Program-made: the position numbers and the translations under genes
Shown here: piece after piece, positions 1 through 10,454 of the stretch
Position numbering within the stretch: the stretch's first letter is position 1
How the letters are laid out: every line of letters starts with the position of its first letter
The notes under the pieces: model-generated
Databases searched by the model: none
What the model saw: only the letters and a program-made list of their open reading frames with translations
Told to the model about the DNA's origin: nothing
Source: Luidia sarsii
Lineage: Eukaryota; Echinodermata; Asteroidea; Paxillosida; Luidiidae
DNA: 64,000 bases
Direction of reading: 5' to 3'
Assembly: GCA_949987565.1 (NCBI GenBank)
Contig: OX465107.1
Location: forward strand, 2,068,684 to 2,132,683

Positions 1-127
1 AACGTTCTTCAATGAACCAAGGAAGAGAGGAAACTTCATACTAACCAATCTGGAGTAAATACAAAAAACTGTTGCAAACTGCTCACTGACTATTAAAATG
101 ACCTGCAATACATAAATCTCAAAAGTC

Positions 128-211
128 GAGGGCCTGACGTTTCGATCCTAGCAGGACCTTTCTCAAAGGCCTTTGAGAAAGGTCCTGCTGGGATCGAAAT
201 GTCAGACCCTC
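128..211. repeat. Family A, head-to-head pair forming an 84-bp palindrome
   Basis: Two 42-bp copies of the family A core meet with no spacer at AAGGCCTT. The arms match at 39 of 42 positions. Each arm carries GAGGGCC, GACGTTTCGATCC, TAGCAGGACC and TTTCTCAAAGG, or the complement. A transcript of either strand would fold into one long hairpin. The flank at 61-127 (TTGCAAACTGCTCACTGACT, later AAATCTCAAAA) recurs beside the copy at 49168, so the element is longer than its core. Confidence 0.85.
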
Positions 212-251
212 TAACTATTAAGACTAACCAACCTGAAGAGAATGCAAATTT

Positions 252-325
252 GGCTGAAGTGAGATTCGAACCCGCAACATCGGAACAAAACACGACAAAA
301 TCCCTCGAGCTATCAAGGTCAAAAG
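252..325 (-). repeat. tRNA-like SINE head, degenerate
   Basis: On the minus strand there is an A-box-like GATAGCTCGAG (around 304-318) and a good B box GGGTTCGAATC (261-275), separated by about 30 bp. This is the layout of an internal RNA polymerase III promoter. No acceptor stem pairs, so it is a tRNA-derived repeat head rather than a tRNA gene. It lies 40 bp from the family A palindrome, an A plus tRNA-like pairing also seen at 33.9 and 29.4 kb. Confidence 0.5.
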
Positions 326-339
326 CGTAAAGCTTTTGA

Positions 340-1587
340 TTGCATAATCTTAAAGTCACAAGTCGACAATCTTCGCATCATACATTGCAACTATGCACAG
401 GAGGAAACTGATTCATCCGGAACCAACCACATAAACATGTTTGAGGTTTTACGGGAGAATATCTTCTAATAAGGGGATGCGGGGGAGTTGGTGGTGGTGG
501 GGGGGGGGTGTGCTTATCTGTATGCCTGCGATTATTTCAGATCTGGAATTCGAATCCCTGAGAATGAAAATAATTCCCGAGCTAATTTAAGACGAAGTGG
601 GAAGGAAAAGGGAGGAGGAGGGGTATTATAAAAGCAACCATGTTGGCCAAACACAGCCTCCTGGCTCCCAACCAAGTTATCTGCTGACAAAATAAACATC
701 GCGTCTCCTTCGTCCAAACAAATCCAGATCCCAATTCCATAGTCCCCCCCCCCAAAAAAAAAAAAAATTTGCATATGTGCCGTGTACTGAATGATCGCGC
801 AGGAATGTGGAACGAGCGTGTTGCCAGTTGTTGTTATTTTTTTCATCGCATCCCCCATATGATGCAACAACTCGAAAATCGTTGGAAAAAGTTTGTTTAA
901 TCACGATTTAAATCGCGATTATTTGCACAGTTGGAATTGTCCCTAATGTATTGAAGCCTGCTCTATTACATGTATACGTATTGTTCACTGTACCCCACTC
1001 TGTTCCTGAAGAATGTTTTTTTTTTTTTTTTAAAGACAACCGAATAGAAACAGGGATCCCGGTTAACTTAAATGTACAAATCCACATTTTTGTACGACTT
1101 AAATTCTTAATCCTATTAGGCAGTCGGATGAACCTAGGGAATGCAGGAGCTAGACAATTTGCACGATCAACCTACTGCCTCCCTGTCTTCTCCTTTGATA
1201 ATTTCACCGATCACTTCTCGATAATGAAAATGCAAGGGTTCTTTTCTAATGGCGAAAACAATGGGACAACTCATTAGTTGCATCACAACTGCATGGCGGC
1301 CACCTCAAAGTGGATTATTTTACATCTCTCTTGTAACGTGAACTTGCAATTATGTACGCATCCACTTTGATAACGAGAATCAATTCCGACGTGCACATGT
1401 ATGAGAATGGGGCAGTGGGGAGGGGGGGGGTGCTGAAAAAAAATGGTTTACATGTCGAAGTAGTCATGCGTATTGTGCTCTATATTTTTTGACTGTCGGA
1501 GAGGAAATGAAGCGTGCACTATGCAATGTGAAGTTAGTAGCGATGATAGATTGGCTCGTGCTGGGCTGTATGATCTAAAGCCAGCTT
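340..1587. other. Gene-free stretch
   Basis: I see no gene. It holds G-runs (500-509, 1423-1430), a C10-A14 junction at 744-767, a T-run near 1017-1031, and the near-palindrome AATCACGATT/AATCGCGATT at about 900-921, which recalls the ATCACGATTCAAATC motif at 13.3 kb. Short frames are overlapping and low-complexity. Confidence 0.6.
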
Positions 1588-1650
1588 CCCCCCCCATCCC
1601 TGCCCCTGCCCCCCCCCACCCTATCCCTGCCCCTGCCCCCCCCCCCATCC
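1588..1650. repeat. C-rich imperfect tandem repeat
   Basis: Two blocks of ATCCCTGCCCCTGCC separated by long C-runs. On the complementary strand this is G-rich with four or more G-runs, so a G-quadruplex is possible. Confidence 0.7.
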
Positions 1651-1945
1651 CTAATGTCCAGAATATCCAGTCCCATGCAAAGTACGCACGCACATGGGAT
1701 GACTTCCCAAATGGCCTCATCTATAATCGCACCACTGTCAGGTTGTGCGTGGTCTTCACACGTTTCTCTCGTACTGATTCACGGCCAATTTTTTGTTCCC
1801 ATCTCAACCTCTCTCCGGGTTTTTTTGTTTTGTTTTGGGGTTTTTTTCAGGGGGGGGGAGACTGCATGTCGTGAGGTTGGAGTTAGTCACACGGGTTCCG
1901 ATGCGCATCTGTGTGGACTGCAAATGGTTCTCTCTCACAGTCCAC

Positions 1946-1966
1946 TGTGTGTGTGTGTGTGTGTGT
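1946..1966. repeat. (TG)n microsatellite
   Basis: About ten uninterrupted TG units. Confidence 0.9.
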
Positions 1967-3164
1967 TATTGGTGGTGGGCACCAGTATATCGCGGTCGTC
2001 CCTCGACCCAAACTGCACAGACAGTGGCATGTGGCAAATCAGATTCTCCAATATTGATTTCTGGTCCTGGGTTGTAATCCTGTGGCCCTGTTGTGTCCAT
2101 GCGTCGAGTCATTGTGCCATGTCTGCCCTGTTGATTATTCAAGCTCTGATCCAGCCCTACTTAAATATCACAATTACCCCCTCAACGCCTTCTCTTTCGT
2201 CTTTAGTTTGCCGATGTGTTTTGGGGTTGTTGTTTTTTTCATTTCAATCCTTGACAATTATACAGGTACAATTTCTATGCAGTGTGTGGATTGTTTTTCC
2301 ACATTGTGTGATTCTTGTTTACAAATTGGCCTCTGATAGGGCTGTAAAATCCCTCGTAAATCTTTATGGAGTACACGTGAACAGAGAAGGGATGGCAAGG
2401 TCACTGTGGTAATGTGTGTTGCAGTAAAACAAATACTGGCTAATTTTTCTGTGTTTTTTTTGTGGGGGTCGGGATAGACAAGTCCTGGCTTGTCAAAAAA
2501 AAGCTTAGATGGCATTTGAAGAGTGGGCAGCAAGCTTTTAATTGTGTGATATTCACGGATGAACCCGTTTGTATTTCTGTCTCAGCATCTGCTGCAGGTT
2601 CTATGCATACTTCGCCCCGTTTTCGAGAAAAAAAATGATCGAAAGAGGAGGGGGTGACAGCTACCACATTGAGGGGGGGGGGGACAAAAACCAGGTGAAG
2701 AATTCCTGATGATTGCACTCTCTCATATCTGGTCAGCAAAGAGCTGGGTCATTAGCTCATCCAGACTCAAGGATAATCACCCCCCCCCCATCAAATGGTT
2801 ATTGTTCTGGTTGAGGATGGCAACAGTTTAAAAAACAAAAAACAAAAAAACAACAACAAAAAACACTACAAGACTGACTGGCGCCTCCCACCAAGGTAAA
2901 GACTATATAGTTGACTGTTTGAGAAGGACACCTCTCTTCCTCCATTCCTCCCGTCAGAAAATTCATTTCTTTTCTAATATTTTTTACCTCTTGTTAAGGT
3001 GAAAGATGGAGGCGAATGAACTGACACAAACAACTGTAAGTGAACCTGATGAGAATCCAAGGACCTTAAGCAGCTTTTTATAAAGGTAAATAAATTCTTT
3101 GTTACGTAACCAACGGCACAAAAGCCTGTCGATAAAAAAAACAACAACAAGAAATTCCACATCT
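1967..3164. other. Gene-free stretch
   Basis: No supportable gene. Contains mononucleotide runs (G at 2675-2684, C at 2782-2790) and an A-rich tract with CAA/AAC units at about 2829-2866. The open frame at 1654-2412 is rich in hydrophobic residues, has no recognisable domain and crosses homopolymers, so I treat it as chance. Confidence 0.5.
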
Positions 3165-3236
3165 CAGGGCTGGATTGGTAAGAACACTCTGGTTCAAGTC
3201 CACCGATCCAGTCAAAGCTTTTCTTTGCCATTTCTC
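3165..3236 (+). repeat. Family B (tRNA-like SINE), internally deleted
   Basis: AGGGCTGGAT is followed by a shortened anticodon region, then ACTCTGGTTCAAGTCC (B box at 3191-3201), GATCCAGTCAAAG and CTTTGCC, as in the fuller copy at 34.05 kb. Most of the A box is deleted. Confidence 0.7.
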
Positions 3237-3332
3237 AAAACTAAACGATTACAAAGCGGAAGGACAGGGGACTCAATACAGCTCCACATATCATGTTTTC
3301 AGCTGTTGGCGAAGACGAAGAAGCCACACACG

Positions 3333-3353
3333 CCCCCCCCCCCCAAAAAAAAA
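3333..3353. repeat. C12-A9 junction
   Basis: A run of 12 C directly followed by 9 A, one of many C-run/A-run (or T-run/G-run) junctions in the window. Confidence 0.85.
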
Positions 3354-3895
3354 GGGACCAACAGTTTCAATCTCAAGCATCGCAATCCCGTTTGATTTTG
3401 TCTTCATCAGCACTAGGGCTACCAGTACCACATCACAAATCTTCAGAAATCTTGTACGATTTTGATCTTGCAATGATTTACGGCAGCTCCAATCATAACT
3501 AGAGAAGCAAGACACTCAAAATACACAGTAGTTGTTTCGCTCTCCGTCTCCTTCTCTTGGGGGTCCTTTGTACACCCATGGGATAACATAAATCTGGGGA
3601 CCATACCCTTTACTCTTTTTTTTTTCTTTCTTCACAGCATCCGTGCATTTTGCCGATGTTTAAGGGTCCTTATGAGGGCAGCGTCAGCCTACTGGCTGGT
3701 GCAGATAGTCAGCTGCACTACAAATACCACAATACCACGGGCCAGGTATAACAAGCCATATTTAAAATAAAAAAGAGAGGAGGGGGGGGGGTGGCTGCCA
3801 CAAACAGACCGCAATGAGTCACTGGGTATGAGAGATGTTCATGGACATGTAATTGTAGGTGTTTTTTTACCGCAGTCTACATACTTGTTCCCTCC
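3354..3895. other. Gene-free stretch
   Basis: No gene or strong element seen. A G-run lies at 3782-3790 and a T-run at 3618-3626. Confidence 0.5.
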
Positions 3896-4015
3896 TCGAG
3901 AGAGAAAGAGAGAGAAAAAGAGATGAAGAGAGAGAGAGAGAGATGGAGAGAAAGAGAGAGGGAGAGAGAGAGAATGAGAGAGAGAGAGAAACAGAGATGA
4001 AGAGAGAGAGAGATG

Positions 4016-4073
<58 letters not shown>

Positions 4074-4074
4074 T

Positions 4075-4116
<42 letters not shown>

Positions 4117-4198
4117 GGAGAGAGAGAGAGAGAGAGGAGAGAAAGAGAGAGAGAGAGAGAGAAGGGAGAGGGGGTGAGAGAGAGAATGAGAGAGAGGG

Positions 4199-4231
<33 letters not shown>

Positions 4232-4655
4232 TGTGAGAGGGAGAGAGAGAGGGGAGAGGGGATGAGAGAGAGAGAATGAGAGAGAGGGGAGAGAGAGAGG
4301 GGGGAAGGGAGAGAGAAATAGAGATTAAGGGAGAGAGAAAGAGATATGGAGAGAGAGAGGAGAGGGGGAGAAAGAGAGAGAATGAGAGAGGGGGAGAGAA
4401 GGATGAAAAGGGGAGATGGGGAGTCAGAGAGGTGGGGAGAAAGGGAGAGAGGGGGAGAGAGGGGGAGGGAGAAAGAGAGAGGTGGAGAGAGAGAATGGGA
4501 GAGAGGGGGAGAGAGAAAGGGAAAGAGAAAGGGAGAGGGGAGAGAGAGGAGGAGAAAAAAGGGAGAGAAATATAGAGAGGGAGAGATAAAGGGAAAGGGG
4601 AGAGAGAGAGGGGGGAAGACAGAAAGGAAGGGAGACAGAGGGAGAGAGAGAAAAA
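3896..4655. repeat. GA-rich microsatellite tract
   Basis: About 760 bp of almost pure purine on the + strand: GAGA dinucleotides with interspersed GGGAGA and AAAGAGA. Open frames across it (Arg/Glu repeats on +, Ser/Leu/Pro repeats on -) are artefacts of the repeat. Sub-repeats such as GAGAGAATGAGAGAGAGGGG recur at about 4181, 4267 and 4378, so parts of it have been duplicated as larger blocks. Confidence 0.95.
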
Positions 4656-5312
4656 CAGGAATAAATTGCTAGAATTACAACCCTCTCGTTTTAAGAGGAT
4701 TGTTACTGGCACTGCCTCTACAGTGGCAGGGAGACGGAGGAAGAATCATCACAGCGAATGAGCTCCAATGCTAAACACAAGCGACAACATAAAAAAGCCC
4801 ACATGGGGGTAAGACAGCCTAGGAGGACAAACCCCATCAATCTATATCTATCTGCATAACATAGGGGTGGGAGGGGGGCTCGTGCATATCAGTGACAGAG
4901 GTTGGCCCCATGTAAAAGCTGGAATTATGGAATGTAACCAGGCTAATCTCAGTGGTGGGTTCATGGGGGGTATTCTTCCCCTGTCAATGTGTCAGACCCC
5001 CCCCCTCCCCACCCCTAAACCAATGAGCCTAGGAATTTTTTTTCAGAGGGGGGGGGGAGGTGTCAATATTGACAAGGCCACAGCAGGCGTCTTGGTGGAG
5101 GAATTAATGTTGCAGCTTTATTAAAAAGCAGGGGGGGGGGGCGACACCAAAACACAAAAATGTTGCTCACTGAGATCAAGTCTAGGAAATGTAGAAAGGC
5201 AGAGGATCCAACCCCTTTTGAAATCTATTCGAAAAAGAATCCATTTGGATCTCTATGAAATCAATCAATACATGTATATAAAGAACCGATTGGGGGGGGT
5301 ATCAAAAATTAG
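4656..5312. other. Gene-free stretch
   Basis: No gene. Contains several G-runs (5049-5057, 5131-5140, 5292-5299) and a C-run at about 4997-5005. GTTGCTCACTGAG at 5163-5175 resembles the outer flank of family A. Confidence 0.5.
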
Positions 5313-5545
5313 GAGGGCCTGACGTTTCGATCCTAGCAGGACCTTTCTCAAAGGCAGAACGACAGGGACAAAGCAAATAGGAAGGGGAGAGTAACAGGGA
5401 CATGGATGACAGACAGAGGACAAAGGGGATAGCGGGTAGGGTGAGATCAAAGGGGAGGGCAGGGTTTTGGGTAGGGATTAGGTAGTGGAAGGGGGAAACA
5501 TCAAAGGGAAAGGGTGAAAGAGAGAAGGGGGGGAATGAACACAAT
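5313..5545 (-). repeat. Family A with body
   Basis: A well-conserved core (5313-5355) reads GAGGGCCTGACGTTTC, GATCCTAGCAGGACC, TTTCTCAAAGGC on +. It is followed by a body (5356-5545) whose complement contains CCTTTGATCTCACCCT, TCTGTCATCC and GTCCCTGT. The same body words occur beside the cores at 49433-49640 and 51493-51980, defining an element of at least 230 bp with the conserved core at one end. Confidence 0.8.
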
Positions 5546-5574
5546 AGGGGGATTATTGGTAAACATGCGAGGTC

Positions 5575-5700
5575 TTAAAAACCACCTACATGTACTGACT
5601 GAAATGACCAAAAATTGCAAATCTTAAAAAATGTTTTAATGATTTAGCGATCCCAGGAGGATGTCTCCCAAAGGCAGAATGCCAGGGCCAAGAAAGGATA
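5575..5700 (-). repeat. Family A, degenerate copy
   Basis: CTGACTGAAATGACC, then TTGCAAATCTTAAAAAATG, then a decayed core (GATCCCAGGAGG, CTCCCAAAGGCAGAA) match the flank and core order of copies at 61-211 and 49111-49215. Confidence 0.55.
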
Positions 5701-6080
5701 GAAATGTCAGCTCCTCTGAGTGTTCAGAGACAAAGAATAGAAATCAGATTAAACAGGGGAATTAATCTTTCCGTGGGGTAGGGTTTACCCTGTATCATCT
5801 GTCATCCATCAAACTCTCTCTCTCTTGACTTCCGTACTGACTGGCCATTTGCACCGGTACTAAAACAGGCTTTCATCTTTCCTGCTGCACTTTGAAATGT
5901 AGATTTTAAAAGAGGTTTATGCGGGCAATGTGTGGCAGTGTACTACAATGTTACTCTAATGAGATTTGCAATTGTAATGGATGTTTGGGTGTTTGGGAGT
6001 TTTGTGTTTTAATAATAAGTAAAAATTGTAACGTTCATGCAATTTGGCCCTTGGAAGCGAGAAGAACGTATTAAACCAGA
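5701..6080. other. Gene-free stretch
   Basis: Nothing recognised beyond a short CTCTCTCTC tract near 5815. Confidence 0.5.
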
Positions 6081-6193
6081 ATGAAATGAGATGAAATGAA
6101 ATGAAATGAAATGAAATGAAATGAAATGAAATGAAATGAAATGAAATGAAATGAATTGAAATGAAATGAAATGAAATGAAATGAAATGAAATG
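6081..6193. repeat. (AATGA)n pentanucleotide array
   Basis: About 22 copies of a 5-bp unit (TGAAA in another phase), nearly perfect, with a few substitutions such as GAGATG and GAATTG. Confidence 0.97.
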
Positions 6194-6826
6194 AGTCCCT
6201 GCGAGACCTATTTGATTAATCCATGGAGGAAGAGTCATGATTAATCGGATGTGAGTTTGTTTAGATCCAATTATAAGGTGGAGCAGCAATTGCAATGAGC
6301 AGAAGGGTAGCATAAGGTTTATGGAATAAGGAGAAGCCTACAGCTGCCACGGAAAGGCACGTTGTATCTGGAAGTGCAAGAATAAATATAGATGAGAGGG
6401 GGAGGGAAAGATGGTGCGGAACTGAGGATGCTAAAGATGGGCGGCGAGGAACTGCCGCAGAGTTAGGTGTCAATGGGCATCCTACTGACTCGTTGAGGAG
6501 GCGCAAACCTCCCAGTGAAACCTTAGCGCGAGGGTTCACCACAAGAGTGCACTCATGAATATGCAACCGTGTGTAGGGGGTGGGGGGGAGTCATCACAAG
6601 CACACTACAGTACAACACAGGCTTGTCCGGGATCTGACCCGGGCGAGGTGAAAGCAAAGGTATGGGCACTTCAGCGGGCATTTCAAGATGGTATCCGCTA
6701 TGCAGTGCTCCGTTAAGCACCTCAGATATCATACTGCGGTTACTGGTAGGGGAGGTCAGGATTAGCAGCACCGGTGCCCTGCCAATAGGAGGCATTCTGA
6801 TCCAACCAACTCTCGGGAACCGGTTC
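6194..6826. other. Gene-free stretch
   Basis: No gene or element identified. The minus-strand frame at 6261-6566 has no recognisable domain. Confidence 0.5.
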
Positions 6827-7300
6827 TCTATCTAAAGCCATGTCCACACTGGACTTTCTTTTGGAAGGCTTGACCGAGACGATGTTAAAATGAAATATGG
6901 CCAAATGGCCGTACTTGGACTTTCGACACAAGAAACTTTTACCGAAACCGTGGCAGAGGTATAAACCAAGCTGGCAGTATAATGACTCCAAACAATGCAA
7001 ACTGCATGCGTGGTGGACTGTGCAGCATGATCCCGCTCCCACGGCCGGATGCAGGGCTGGATGTAAGCTTTCCCGTGTGCCGCTTTTACCGACTCGGTCT
7101 GCATGCACTGTCCACACTGGCCCTTTCGCGAGGGAAAAAGTGGCCAGGTAACTTTGCCTGGGCAGCAGTGTACCATTAGAAGTAACCAAAGGACTTGGGG
7201 AAATTAACCGAGAGGAAAACATCCCAAGCTGTCCGCACTGGACATGAAATGGGAAGTTTCCATCGTTACCAAAAAAATCCAGTGCGGACAGGGCTTAAGA
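6827..7300 (-). mobile_element. Family E foldback element, near-full copy 1
   Basis: Ends are inverted versions of each other: left AAGCCATGTCCACACTGGAC, right GTCCAGTGCGGACAGG-GCTT on +. The words GTCCACACTGG and GTCCGCACTGG also occur inside (about 7110 and 7233), so subterminal copies repeat the end sequence. The inverse complement aligns along its length with 22728-23205, including AAATGAAATATGG, the central CACACCAGAT/CTCGCTCCCAC region and GAGACGATG. Such short inverted-repeat elements without a transposase frame are typical of non-autonomous DNA transposons. The 160-aa frame overlapping it is not conserved as a frame in the second copy. Confidence 0.8.
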
Positions 7301-7549
7301 CTTAAAGCCCGTGTGAAGACAATAATGCGTCAGTGACGCCTTACCTTCTTAATCTTCTGATTGTTCTTATCCCATTTCCATAGCATGACCGACATCTTGG
7401 CAGCGGGTGATGGGGTAAATTCCAGGGGTTCGTTCAAAAGAAGTTATAAAAGCTCACTGGTTCCCTCCCACCAAAAAAAAAGGAGTCGCAAAAAGACGAA
7501 AAGAAGTTGCAGAGGAGAAGTGAAGAAAAAATCCTCAGCGGTTTACTAG
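7301..7549. other. Gene-free stretch before the CpG block
   Basis: Unique-looking sequence with an A-run at 7472-7480. No element recognised. Confidence 0.4.
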
Positions 7550-8330
7550 TATTCCTGAGAGGCCGTATCAGCGCGGGTCAAAGTGTCATCGTGGATTTCC
7601 TAGGTGTCCGACGCGAGAGTTTAAGCACGGCGACGGGGAGGTCTACTGCATGTGTCGGTGCGACGGCGGGTTGCATTGTCTCTCTTTCCGCGTCGGGGCG
7701 CGAGATACACACGTCGGCCTTGCAGGCAGTCCGCTGCCGACCGGGTCACGGAGAATGAGAGGGTCGGACAGCGGAGGCGAGGGTTGCCGACTGGACAGAC
7801 CGTTTGCATTGTTTTTCCTGCGAGGAAGCACGGCAAGAGATGGCTCGGAGTAGTAGTGTCTTTGGTATAAGACGATCCGATCGTACCGGTGGATCTTTTA
7901 TATTTTTCGTGGAAGGAAGGAAGGCATCAAAACAACAACGGCGTCAGACGATCGGCGTCATCTGATGATGAGGATGTCAGAAGGAAGACCTTTTCCTTGT
8001 CCTCACAGAGAGAGACAGAGAGACAGAGTTATTCCATCATCGCATCCATGCCCCGTTGCATCCTTCCTGTTGCCGTGACGGCAACGGCGATCCGACCGGA
8101 GAGAGAGAGAGAGAGATCTCCCTGGCAATCCTGGCCTTCGTCGGCGCTGGTTGCTTAGACGGCAGTCGCACGTGATCTCCCGCGGCTGGCCGTCGCGCTC
8201 TTCCCCTCCTCTCGTTCACCCCCGACTGATCTTCTGCGCGCGTCTCCAGCGTTGCAACCTCAGCGGGGCAGGTGGATTCTCTGCAAGGGTCCCTCGCAGA
8301 AACGTCGCAGGTGTTTTCGCATGCACTATC
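7550..8330. promoter_or_regulatory. CpG-rich block; candidate promoter or first exon
   Basis: CpG is far denser here than in the flanks (roughly one per 11 bp in 7550-7860). The block contains a perfect 15-bp palindrome TTGCCGTGACGGCAA (8070-8084, with a TGACG half-CRE), an E-box CACGTG (8169-8174), GATCCGATCG and CCGCGG. Several overlapping frames are open in it on both strands, as expected from a C+G-rich block. None is recognisable as a protein. The first gene-like signal in the window could be a 5' UTR exon here, but no TATA box or start site can be fixed by eye. Confidence 0.4.
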
Positions 8331-8362
8331 AAATCATTTCCTTCTCCAACTCAATGTTGTTG

Positions 8363-8383
8363 TTTTTTTTTTTTTTTTTTTTT
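8363..8383. repeat. T21 homopolymer
   Basis: Run of 21 T followed by an AT-rich segment with AATAAAG at about 8432. Confidence 0.9.
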
Positions 8384-9004
8384 ATATTTATATTTTCATA
8401 ACAAATCCTGAGAAATGGTTTGCAGGCAAGAATAAAGCTCCAATTTAATTTGAATTCATTTCGAGATTTGTTTTATTTTTTTAAAGATTTTTCTCGGCCC
8501 AACCTCCACCTATACTGATAGAGGGTCTGCAGGAGCAAGAGGAAGGTCAGCAGCTGTAAGGATATGCCTGGCAGTGGAAGCGTGTGGGTCTGCACTGCAG
8601 AGAGTTGATTAGAAGCCCCTGTAGGACTGTCATGCACGTGTGTGTACGAGAGAGAGAGAGAGAGTGCCAACTACTATGGTGTTGTACATGTGCTGTGAGT
8701 CCATGTGTGTGTGAGGGTTGTGTGGGCACGAGCTATGCATCTAAGGGAGGGGGGGGGGCTGTGTGACATCACCGACTATATTTATATGTGTACGGCAAAT
8801 CCAGCATCTTGAGCCCTGCTATAACGCGGATCATATAATAAGGTGCAGTGGCCGCCGGTGTGTGCCTGCATGCCTGCCTGTGTGCAGGGGTGTGCGTGAG
8901 GGGATAATTATTCATACGTGACAACACGGTCCCCGCTAATAGGACTAACGGTCTGAGCCGCTCATCTGCATACTTAATGGGATTCTGTCTCTGCTGGCTT
9001 GGAA
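8384..9004. other. Gene-free stretch
   Basis: Contains short GA and TG tracts (8648-8663, 8703-8715) and CTCATCTGCATA followed by CTTAATGGG (about 8961-8981), words also seen in the homeodomain-site cluster at 51.1 kb. No gene. Confidence 0.45.
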
Positions 9005-9680
9005 GGGGCAGAGAGAGGGAAGGAGGGGGAAGGGAGGGAGGGGGAAGGGAGGAAGGGAGGAAGGGGAAGGGAGGCAGGGAGGCAGGGAGGCAGGGAGGCA
9101 GGCAGAGGGGGAGGCAGGCAGGGAGGCAGGCAGGGGGGAGGCAGGGAGGGAGGGAGGGATGCAAGGGGGCAGGGAGGGAAGGAGGGAGGGAGGGAGGCAG
9201 GCAGGCAGGCAAGGAGGCAGGGATGCAGGGATGCAGGGAGGCATGGAGGGAGGCAGGGATGCAGGGATGCAGGGAGGCATGGAGAGAGGAAGGCAGGCAG
9301 GCAGGCAGGCAGACGGGGAGGGAGGGAGGCAGGGAGGGAGACTTGAAGGTAGGGAGGGATGCAGGGAGGTAGGGAGGCGGGCAGGGAGGCATGGAGGGAG
9401 GCATGGAGGGAGGGAGAAAGGCAGGCAGGCAGGCAGGGAGGGAGGGAGGCAGGGAGGGAGACTTGGAGGTAGGGAGGGATGCAGGGAGGCAGGGAGGCAT
9501 GGAGGGAGGTAGGGAGGCAGGGAGGTAGGGAGGGAGGCATGGAGGGAGGGAGGCAGGGAGGGAGGCAGGGAAGCAGGCAGGCAGTGAGGCAGACAGGGAG
9601 GGAGGGAGGCAGCGAGGCAGGAAGAGAGGCAGGGAGAGAGGACGAAAGGAAGAGAGGGAGGGGGGAGGGAGAGGGGTTGA
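9005..9680. repeat. GGCAGGGA-type minisatellite array
   Basis: About 670 bp of GGGAGGCA/GGCAGGGA octamers and GGCA tetramers on +. There is larger structure: ACTTGAAGGTAGGGAGGGAT at 9341 recurs as ACTTGGAGGTAGGGAGGGAT at 9461, exactly 120 bp apart, with flanks also duplicated. A 37-bp sub-repeat ending GGCATGGA occurs at 9221 and 9258. Long Pro/Leu/Ser (minus) and Gly/Arg (plus) frames are artefacts. Confidence 0.95.
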
Positions 9681-10420
9681 TCAGAATGGTGGAGGTGAGG
9701 GAAGGAGGTATGGGAGGGTTTAAGGGAGGGATGGGGTTGGAGGGTGTGCTCCATACACCCTGGGGCAACAAGGTAGCATCGTGGATATGCTACCAAAGTA
9801 CCCATTCCCATGAGAACTGCAAGATTGGGAGAGTGGAGGGGCAGAGGGTGTTGGGTTCATCAGAGACGGACCGCTTGCTAGAAGACGGCCCACCAGCCAG
9901 AGCCTTGATGCCCTGGCTGAGCGGCCGGTAACAGATGGTCCAAGGTGTGCAGGTGTGGGGAGAATTGATGGGTGTGTCACACAGCCGACCGGTTGAGCGG
10001 TACCCAGCCCAGGGCTGTGCTGGATCAAAGGCCAAAGTGTTTCTCTGGCCGACCAACACTCAACAGAGTACGCCTATCCTCAGTCCAGCCCCCATTGGAG
10101 ACCAGGCATGAAAGCATTCCCCGATCCAATACATCTATCAACTTGACACCATCGCTGATACTTGACACTTTTAACATTGACCGCATATGCCACTGACAAG
10201 TGCACAAATTGCAGTTTGTAACTATCAAGCAATAAATTCATTCTAAGTCACAGGCGATACACTGTTGGGTACAAGCATGTACATGTACATGTACACCACA
10301 ATCATTGTCTATAAAGCCATAGATTGATCACAGTTTTTGCTACAAATACCGGTACCATTCCGCCCATATAGGTTTGATGAGGCTACAACTGGGCCAATGC
10401 CTCACCAAGTATTATGTTCT
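9681..10420. other. Gene-free stretch
   Basis: No gene. Contains a run of GTACATGTACATGTAC at about 10278-10293. Confidence 0.5.

Positions 10421-10452
<32 letters not shown>
10421..10452. repeat. (GACA)8 microsatellite
   Basis: Eight uninterrupted GACA units. Confidence 0.95.

Positions 10453-10454
<2 letters not shown>

Noticed and set aside
1654..2412. 252-codon frame of mixed composition
   Set aside because: Crosses G/T homopolymers and the TG microsatellite, no recognisable domain, no splice or promoter context.
3867..4712. 281-codon minus-strand frame of Ser/Leu/Pro
   Set aside because: Translation of the GA/CT microsatellite tract. No complexity and no domain.
6740..7222. 160-codon frame in family E copy 1
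   Set aside because: The aligned second copy (22728-23205) breaks this frame in several places. Similarity between the translations follows from nucleotide similarity.
8432..8438. AATAAA polyadenylation-like signal after the CpG block
   Set aside because: A single hexamer in AT-rich DNA without an upstream coding exon is not informative.
9005..9680. CRISPR-like array
   Set aside because: Units are short, contiguous and without unique spacers. It is a eukaryotic minisatellite.
8945..9811. 288- and 265-codon Pro/Leu/Ser frames
   Set aside because: Produced by the GGCAGGGA minisatellite.
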